Origin: Amoebophrya sp. AT5.2 | Lineage: Eukaryota > Sar > Dinophyceae > Syndiniales > Amoebophryaceae | Assembly: GCA_005223375.1 (NCBI GenBank) | Contig: RXOD01003799.1 | Location: forward strand, 1 to 64,000 | DNA: 64,000 nt | Direction: 5' to 3' | Shown: positions 54,483 through 61,362 of the stretch, one piece after another | Position numbering within the stretch: position 1 is the stretch's first letter | How the letters are laid out: each line of letters starts with the position of its first letter | Position numbers and translations under genes: made by a program | Notes under the pieces: generated by a model | What the model saw: the letters and a program-made list of their open reading frames with translations, nothing else | Database searches by the model: none | Told to the model about the DNA's origin: nothing

Positions 54483-56717
54483 CTATTTTTGAGTGCCGCT
54501 ATCTATAATTGCCTCCATCTTCAATTGCCTCGGCACGGCAGTCAGCTTCTGCTGCATACGTGTGGAGGACTCCTCGTTGGAAATCGCCCAGGCTGGGGGC
54601 ATCATGGACAGAATTGCACTGGCCTCAGCCTTCTCCTCGCTTTTTGCAATGGCCTCAGCCTTCTCCTCGTCGTATCTCAGCTCCCAGGGCAGCAGGCATG
54701 CGCAGCAGCTCTCACCATTCCATGCCCACGTGTAGGGGCCATCGACGACATCGTACAACTCCTCGATTCCTTTCTGCTGTAGCGAGGATTCGTGCGCGCG
54801 CGTGATCGGCGTGTTGCTGCCGGTGGGATCGGGATCCCTGATCATCGGGGAACAAGGGGTCGGGGTGGTCCGCGATTTTCTCATTACCACGTGCGTGGGT
54901 CCGGTCAACGGTATGCAACAGCAACAAGTCGCGGTCGCCAGCGCCGCCGGGTTGGAGCACTCCTGTTCGCGATAGACACAGCACGGCTGGCAGGCCCACC
55001 AACACAGCGGGTGCGGGGGCTGCACCAGCTCTGCTTCCGGGCCTGGTGCATCCTTCACATCAGGGCCAGACCGAGACCACGACCCTGCGGTAGGAGGGGG
55101 CGAAACCGAAACCGAAAGAGCTTGGCATTGGGATTGGCTTTCGCTTTCTGGTATAATACTGCTGCCTTTATTCCGTTTCATCGGGTGCAATTCCGTCTCC
55201 ATCGTTGCCGCCTTCTTCCCCGCCGGATCCGCAAGCGCCGCCAGTGCCCGGCTCGCGCGGACCCTGCTGACGGCAACTCTGCTTCGGAGACGCTCCCAGG
55301 CGGACGCTGCCGGACTGAGAGACGCGTCCTTCTTCTCCTGTTGCTCGCGCAGCTTCTGCCGCTTCATTGCCTCGACGCCCGCTGCTGTCGCGTTCGACGC
55401 GGTCGCTCCCAGCCGCAGGTCGTCGGAGGTGGCGGCGGAGGCGCTTTCTTCTTCTTGGTCTTGTTGAATAATACGGGCCGGAGCAAGGAAAGAATTCAAT
55501 CCCACAGCCATGCGCCGGGCCATCAGCAGCTCCTGCGGATTGTTGCCCACCGCAATGCGCCGAACCATCAACAGCTCCCGCGAGTTGCTGCGACTCGCGA
55601 GCTGCTCCTCGCCGGGGAGCGCCAAATTCTCAAAGCTGCACACGCCGCCCGGGTCGCCATGCAGAAGACCGCGTAGGTCCTCCAGCGCGCTGTCCCGAGG
55701 TGGATCATCAACAACAGGCGGCATAATCTCGTTCTCGTCGCTCGTCATCGAATGACTTTCCTCGATGTCTTCAGGAGCGCCATTCATACTGTTGCTCCGC
55801 TGCTGGTGCTCTTCTTGCGTGGTCGAGCGCTTCTCGCGCGGAGAGTAGAGAACGCGTGGAAGATCGTCCACCTCGTCGAGTACTTCTAGGTCCTCCTCCT
55901 CCTGGATCGCGTCGGCGCTCCGAACGAGCTGGTTTGGTGGTCCCGTGGTTCCCTTGCCCGTGCCCACGCGCAGCCGAAGCTGGTGCTGTTGATTTCTTGC
56001 CGACGCCACTCTCGTTCCGTCGTCCTTCTCTGGATCTTCCACGACCTGGCCGGGAAGGGGGATGTTGATGCTATTGCTATCACCAGACGGAAAAACGACG
56101 TCTCTTGGCGGAGCTGCGAACAAATCGGAATCCCGCGTGCTTGTGCTGTCCCCAGACAGCTCCCGAACCGAAATTCTTTTCTTGTCCGCCCATCCACCGA
56201 CGGCGAATGGAGGGGCGGATGAAGAGGTGATGGGGGCCTCCCCTGCTGCTGCGGCTCCTGTTGGTCCACCGCCGTGCGCAACGTACACCTTTCCAGTGCT
56301 GCGGGGAATCTCAATCTGTGTCTGTAGTTGCGTCTGTTGGGTGGTCTGCGCCGTGGTCACGATAGCCGGAGTAATGAACGCTCGCGCGGTTTGGTGCGAG
56401 CCTCCACTTATTTTCGGCGGAGACGCTGCTTGTGGGTTTACGTGCAGCTGTATGAGACTGCGAGGCCGCGGAGACCTGTTGCCTTTCGCGGGTCGCGGCC
56501 CGGGAGCCGGAAGCTCGTGCATCTGGGCTGGGTGGCCGCCACTTCTACCCCCAGCAGGCCTGAGCAACATGAGACGAGGCTGCGGCGGCGGCGCTATCGA
56601 GTTGTTCTGCTTGCCACCATGAGCATGATGCCGACCTTGTTCCCAAGGAATTGCAGTGGTAGTTGCAGTTCCGTCGCGGGAGTTGCACTTGCTGCTCCTG
56701 GGTGTCATCTCCAGCAT
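54483..56717 (-). CDS. Cys/Trp-rich paralogue family member, long form
   Basis: Single exon, 744 residues, ATG at 56717. Most of the protein is disordered (Arg/Pro/Gln/Ser-rich). The C-terminal core (about 564-680) contains LVQPPHPLCWWACQPCCVYR, a Cys/Ala hydrophobic stretch (NPAALATATCCCCIPLTG), and GPYTWAWNGESCCAC, then MMPPAWA. The same core, plus short upstream motifs (PLPGQV, DDLxLGAT), occurs in the next gene at 58577-59506, so the two are tandem paralogues. Small internal repeats are visible (ELLMxRRxAVGxN twice; SEEKAEA twice). The Cys clusters could bind metal, form disulfides or be lipidated; the core does not match PLAC8 or other Cys-rich families I know. Function unknown. Confidence 0.8.
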   Translation of the reverse strand: MLEMTPRSSKCNSRDGTATTTAIPWEQGRHHAHGGKQNNSIAPPPQPRLMLLRPAGGRSGGHPAQMHELPAPGPRPAKGNRSPRPRSLIQLHVNPQAASPPKISGGSHQTARAFITPAIVTTAQTTQQTQLQTQIEIPRSTGKVYVAHGGGPTGAAAAGEAPITSSSAPPFAVGGWADKKRISVRELSGDSTSTRDSDLFAAPPRDVVFPSGDSNSINIPLPGQVVEDPEKDDGTRVASARNQQHQLRLRVGTGKGTTGPPNQLVRSADAIQEEEDLEVLDEVDDLPRVLYSPREKRSTTQEEHQQRSNSMNGAPEDIEESHSMTSDENEIMPPVVDDPPRDSALEDLRGLLHGDPGGVCSFENLALPGEEQLASRSNSRELLMVRRIAVGNNPQELLMARRMAVGLNSFLAPARIIQQDQEEESASAATSDDLRLGATASNATAAGVEAMKRQKLREQQEKKDASLSPAASAWERLRSRVAVSRVRASRALAALADPAGKKAATMETELHPMKRNKGSSIIPESESQSQCQALSVSVSPPPTAGSWSRSGPDVKDAPGPEAELVQPPHPLCWWACQPCCVYREQECSNPAALATATCCCCIPLTGPTHVVMRKSRTTPTPCSPMIRDPDPTGSNTPITRAHESSLQQKGIEELYDVVDGPYTWAWNGESCCACLLPWELRYDEEKAEAIAKSEEKAEASAILSMMPPAWAISNEESSTRMQQKLTAVPRQLKMEAIIDSGTQK

Positions 56718-58576
56718 GTTGTTCGTCGGGCGCTATATCCTATGACCTATGTATTTCGGTGCAGCTCAAAGAGTTTTCAGAAACGTGATAACGAGCGACA
56801 CGCTCGGGTCCGCGGAATCAGAATCGGTGCTCAATGAAATAAAAAAACGTAGCGCACAAACTTCGCTTATTTCTTTTTCTTGTTCACAATCGATTTGTAT
56901 TTCATACAGTATGTCACTGGGGGAATTCACGGGGTCCGATCCACGCTTGCATTACGCTAATGATCAACAGTTAGGGCAAAGTCTAAGACTATAAATGAAT
57001 CAATCAGAATCTTCTAAAGCTATATAGATATAAAAAGGAGTAGCTACAGCTAGTACACCCTAAAGCTCAGTCGTGGTGCTCGTGGCTTACTCAAAACGCC
57101 TATCTAGCGACCAGAGGGTTTCTCGCCACAACATGCTTGCGCTTCTTGCCATAAGTCGAAGATACCGACAGGCGGGCGCCCTGTGCCTGTTCTGGTGCGA
57201 TCATCGAAAATTGGATTTAGTAAATTAATTTCGTGAAATTCAAATTGGTTGGAGGAAGTGAAGCCGTGATAAAGTGGCGAGTCGAGTTTAGGATTTGGAT
57301 TAGGAGGCGTAGTACTAACGAAATCTCCAAACGAACCGACTCTTCTAGAAAAGCGGACGCAGTCAGACCGATATTTCATTAATCAGCGAGGACACGACTT
57401 TCAATATTATGGATGCGTTCAAACCGACAGCAGGAATGTGACGTAGCTAGGGAGTGTGATGGAACTGCAAGCCGACAAGAACTCACACTTGTGCTGTTGT
57501 TTTCGGTGCAGTCCGGGGCTGCTCAAGTACGCCGGATGTACTTGTTTCAACATTCATTGCATCAAAGCACGCCGGAAATCAAAGACAGCACAGATGAAGT
57601 TGTAAGTCATGCGCACTTGCTTCTCCGCATCGGCCTTGTTCGTCTGCATGCGCATTCCGGAGGTCCACCAGCGGCCCCCTTCAAGAGGGCTAGGGCGGGC
57701 CACTGGTGGATTAGATAGATAGCGCCTGCTCTTGTGATTGCTTCTTTGTCGTGGCGCATATTTATATATATTCGCCGCAAGGGAGCATAGGTACGCAAGT
57801 CGAAAATAAACGAGCCCGCAACATTAGTCACCTGCGTTGTGCTTTGTGCTAATTGAAAGATATAAATAATGGTAGATAAACATAAGTAAATCTATCAATG
57901 TTCTCCCCACAACGATACGATCAAAGTCAACTGGATTTACATTTACGACAAAACTACTTAACTGGAGTTCATTCACCGGGACAGCCATCTTCATAATTGA
58001 CAGGACGGCGCACACGGCACACCTCTGCTCTACATCTACTCTCCTCTAAATAAATTGCTTCGAACTTGACATCAATGAAATTATTGTATTAGATTCACAA
58101 GTTTCTCGAAGTTCAGTCGGGAGCAGAATGCATGACTTCCGAGACCGTGACCGTTCCTTCGCGTACGCTCATCGTTCGCGGACGAAAATGGTAGCGAGTA
58201 CGGCGCGGTATCTATCGAACAAAAGATGAAACAATGAAAGCACCCAGTGTGGTACTCTATACAAATTCTTCATCTAAAATCTATTTTTTAAGTGTTTTTT
58301 TCTATTGTGTCGCTGGTGAATTGCGGGCGCCGAATCTCGCGCGCATAAAGCTAAACGATCAAGAACCAGCTAGGGCAAGATGCTATTATTTAACAAGGCG
58401 ATTAAACTACTGCTGCAGCAGCCAATGTCAAATATTAACCCAAGTTTTTTCCATTAATATCTTCCGTGACGTAGGTCGTTGATGCGCGGCTGGCTTGCAC
58501 CCGAATTGATTCGTCAGTACATGATCGGGAATTGCCAAGCCCACGTTATCCTCACGGACAAGATGGCTGCTGGTCA
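56718..58576. other. Intergenic region between the Cys/Trp-rich paralogues
   Basis: About 1.9 kb, clearly AT-richer than the genes. A complete minus-strand frame of 91 codons (57104-57379, starting MKYRSDCVRFSRRVGSFGDF) has AT-rich third positions unlike the neighbours and no motif; I do not call it. No RNA gene seen. Confidence 0.45.
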
Positions 58577-59506
58577 TCACATCTTCTGTTGCGGTGGCGC
58601 CCGCGCCCGGTGCCAGTTCTTACTGGCCCACTCTGGGGACATCATGGCGGCCAGTTGCTCTTCGGCCGTATCCGCTGCCTTCTGTTTATCGTACTTCAGA
58701 GTCCAGTGCAGGAAACAGGCAGCGCAGCTATAGCTTTCCTCTTCGTTCCAAGCCCATTTGTAGGGGCCTACGTACATCTGCACATAGTTCTTGCGTTCCT
58801 CTTCCGGTACTTCTACTTGTGGCGTCTTCATCTCCATGCGCTCCGGCGAGGTGAGCGGCACGAAAAAGAACACAGTCGCTCCGGCGAGGGCCGCAGGGTC
58901 GTCACATCCCCGCTCGCGGTAGACGCAGCACGGCTGGCACGCCCACCAGTGCAGCGGGTGCGGAGGCTGCACCAGGTCCTCTTGCTTCACTTTGCCCGAA
59001 TAGGGCGGGAGCACGCGGCGGACTTGTCCTCCACCTCCTGCATCTACTATTGTCCCCCGGCCCCGAAGAACACTGCTCTTTCCCTCTACTATTGTGTCTT
59101 GTTCTTGTTGGGGGGGTGCGTCGAGCTCCATCTCTGCAGCACGGTTCCGGTTCAGCTGTTTCGTCGTAGACAAAGCGGTGGCGCCCAGCGGAAGATCGTC
59201 AGCTGCTGGAGTAGGCTCACCGATAGGAGACAAAGACCTACTTTTTGCCCTTCCCAGTTCGCTTTGCAGGCGGCCCCGGAGCTCCTTCACCGTCAACGCG
59301 TCCTCATTCTGCTGGTCACATGGGGCCGTCCTTGCGTCGCGATCCTGTGGAACACGAGCGACCCCAGGGGAATGCTGATGCTGATGCTCCATCACCTGTC
59401 CGGGGAGCGGCACGACGCCACAGGCATGTGCAAGCGCGCTCTTCTGCTTCTTGAGGATCGTCTTCTCCCCGCTGAAAGACGCCGTGTCTAGCGCAGAGGA
59501 CCCCAT
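58577..59506 (-). CDS. Cys/Trp-rich paralogue family member, short form
   Basis: Single exon, 309 residues, ATG at 59506 (MGSSALDTASFSGEK). The conserved core at about 178-277 has LVQPPHPLHWWACQPCCVYR, then DDPAALAGATVFFFVPLTS, then GPYKWAWNEEESYSCAACF, then MMSPEWASKN. Compared with the 744-residue paralogue downstream, the WWACQPCC block and the GPYxWAWN block are nearly invariant. The Cys run inside the hydrophobic stretch is replaced by VFFFV, so that stretch is conserved for hydrophobicity, not for Cys. The hydrophobic stretch could dip into a membrane. Unrecognised family; role unknown. Confidence 0.8.
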   Translation of the reverse strand: MGSSALDTASFSGEKTILKKQKSALAHACGVVPLPGQVMEHQHQHSPGVARVPQDRDARTAPCDQQNEDALTVKELRGRLQSELGRAKSRSLSPIGEPTPAADDLPLGATALSTTKQLNRNRAAEMELDAPPQQEQDTIVEGKSSVLRGRGTIVDAGGGGQVRRVLPPYSGKVKQEDLVQPPHPLHWWACQPCCVYRERGCDDPAALAGATVFFFVPLTSPERMEMKTPQVEVPEEERKNYVQMYVGPYKWAWNEEESYSCAACFLHWTLKYDKQKAADTAEEQLAAMMSPEWASKNWHRARAPPQQKM

Positions 59507-60197
59507 CTTCTTGGGTACACCCCGCCGCCGCCGACCCGGAAGATTCGACCGATTCTACTAACTTCTAGCTCCCGGCAATGAGCGCGAGCGAGCCCGAGAA
59601 CGAAGGTCGCCCTCGGATAGTACAACGAACCACACCACGCTTTCACTAGCAGGAATGCACGACACTGCAAAAATTGCGTTTAGAGGTTGGTAGGCAGTTA
59701 TTGGAACGCTCGTCGTGCCGGTGGTGAAATCTATACTTCAACATGAACTATCAATCATGATTGCTTCGGCACCCGACGCACGCAGCGTGGTGGCCGTGGG
59801 CCTTCAGTCCAAGTGCTGCGCTTGCATATCTATGCATTTCTGAGCCTGGATACGGAGCCGAAGAAGCGCACAGAGCAAAGTACTCCGACGCCTACTCTGA
59901 TGCTTTTAGTTCATAGAAGTTCCAGCACCAAGATGGACCACGCGCGCGTCCAGTCACAACAGGCCGAGTGAAGTTGGTTTTTGCGTGCGGGGGTGCTGAA
60001 GATGCTTCTTAGAGTATAGTACTAATCGGAAAAAAAATGCTAGCAGGAACCGAGTCGAAATGGGCAATACAGTTGTGGTGCTCATACAAATTATGAAGAA
60101 GGGGGCGACTGCCTAGGCAGGCAGTAGTGCACTAATGAAGCACAAATTAATAAGTCCTTCCAAGACAGCTGTCTAAGTTTGACGCGCACTCACAATC
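59507..60197. other. Region without resolved gene
   Basis: Holds the promoter of the short Cys/Trp-rich gene and possibly 3' exons of the gene represented by the exon at 60198-60380. Nothing else supported. Confidence 0.4.
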
Positions 60198-60380
60198 AAT
60201 ACATCGTCTTGAGTCTTCTAACTGGATGTTGAAGTGCTTAGCGATATTGTTCTTGGCGTTGGCCGACTGCAGTCGCTTTGCGTTGATCTTAGTCACGACG
60301 TACTCTGTGTGAGTCTGCGTGTGGGCCTGGGTCTCGGATACATCTATTTCTACGTAGAAGACTTGTGACTTGAATTGATC
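60198..60380 (-). CDS. Isolated internal exon of an unresolved gene
   Basis: Between an ACACAACAG acceptor and a perfect GTGAGT donor the frame reads FKSQVFYVEIDVSETQAHTQ, then TEYVVTKINAKRLQSANAKN, then IAKHFNIQLEDSRR. Lys/Asn/Gln content and alternating pattern look like a real globular domain, possibly helical after two strands. I found neither a convincing 5' exon nor a 3' exon; a candidate tail frame lies near 59760-59830 (LGLKAHGHHAACVGC). No family recognised. Confidence 0.35.
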
Positions 60381-61170
60381 GGGGCTGCGTCGCTGTTGTG
60401 TGTTCAGAAGAAAAATAGCACGACGTTTAGTCAAAAAATGACGAAGTCTAATTCACGCAACAACCACTGCATCTGCAGGACCACAGCTTCAGACTTCGAC
60501 GAGTTCGACAGATGCAAACCCGAAAGAACAGATTTTGTCACGAGCCTGAACCGACAAGGTGGACAGCACCGACAGACTTACGAAGAAGCAAAAGCTCAAG
60601 CACGACGACAACGACCACCGAGGAGAACAATTTTTTTAAATTCTGAACGATACCGAACGCTGCGAAGCGATAGCTTTTTTTTAGTGGGAATGGACTCTGA
60701 TAAGATTCATAAGTACGAGCAAACCCAAACCAAATACAGTTGTACTTGTACTATTGTTGACGGCTATGCGGTTTGGCTGCAAAGCCGCGCCATGATGTAC
60801 AGTTAAGGTGCTCAATTGCTTCTACTTATAAACCGAGCCTTGGGCGCTACGACGCATCAGATGATTTCGACGAGTGCCATGAGCCAATAGAGCGGAAAAA
60901 CTTAATGATCTAATATTCCCGCTTTACGGGTGGGAGAGCGCCACTAGCCCCTGTCGTCTGTTTTTACACCTGGCCCATCGTGGACCAGACTACTTGTACT
61001 ATGTATACTTGCACGGCACGCGTCCTCGATGGACCCCATCTAATCTTCGGGGAGGACCTATGTTTGTATAATCGAATGAGTCGTCTTCTCTTTCTCTTTC
61101 TGTTTCTACCTCGCTCTCAAAAGAGTCTCGCCTCGGAGTCACAGCCGCCCCACCCCTTCCCGGACCCCAT
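60381..61170. other. Region without resolved gene
   Basis: A plus-strand frame of 143 codons (60375-60806) crosses the start of this stretch, but it overlaps the splice-flanked minus exon and is the only sizeable plus-strand frame in the area without antisense coding sequence. It has no recognisable motif. Confidence 0.35.
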
Positions 61171-61320
61171 CTTGCGGGTCTGTCGCTGTGAGCAGCATGG
61201 TCGCCGAGATCAGGATGGTTGTACACCACGACTCGGCCAAGGGCCCGCTGGTCGCCTTCTGCCTGGCGGTGATGCTGATCTACTCGGCAACAAGGCTTAT
61301 GCGGGTGTGTCGCTGTGTCT
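61171..61320. repeat. Inverted partial duplications of the VTC gene 3' end
   Basis: The last codons of the VTC gene (61371-61453) recur twice just downstream of it. Copy A, 61171-61217, is in the same orientation, exactly 200 bases away, with about three differences over 47 bases. Copy B, about 61235-61316, is in the opposite orientation (GGGCCCGCTGGTCGCC... up to GTGTGTCGCTGTG). A and B together form a degenerate palindrome. Confidence 0.85.
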
Positions 61321-61362
61321 CAACAAAACGTCAGGGCGTCTTGCGGATGACAAGAACAAGGC

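Noticed and set aside
54792..56837. Several long plus-strand frames
   Set aside because: Antisense shadows of the 744-residue gene, Arg-rich and without motifs.
57104..57379. 91-codon complete frame starting at ATG
   Set aside because: AT-rich codon third positions unlike neighbouring genes, no motif, in an AT-rich spacer.
60375..60806. 143-codon plus-strand frame
   Set aside because: It would be the only plus-strand gene, overlaps the start of a splice-flanked minus exon and has no recognisable motif. Not excluded, but unsupported.
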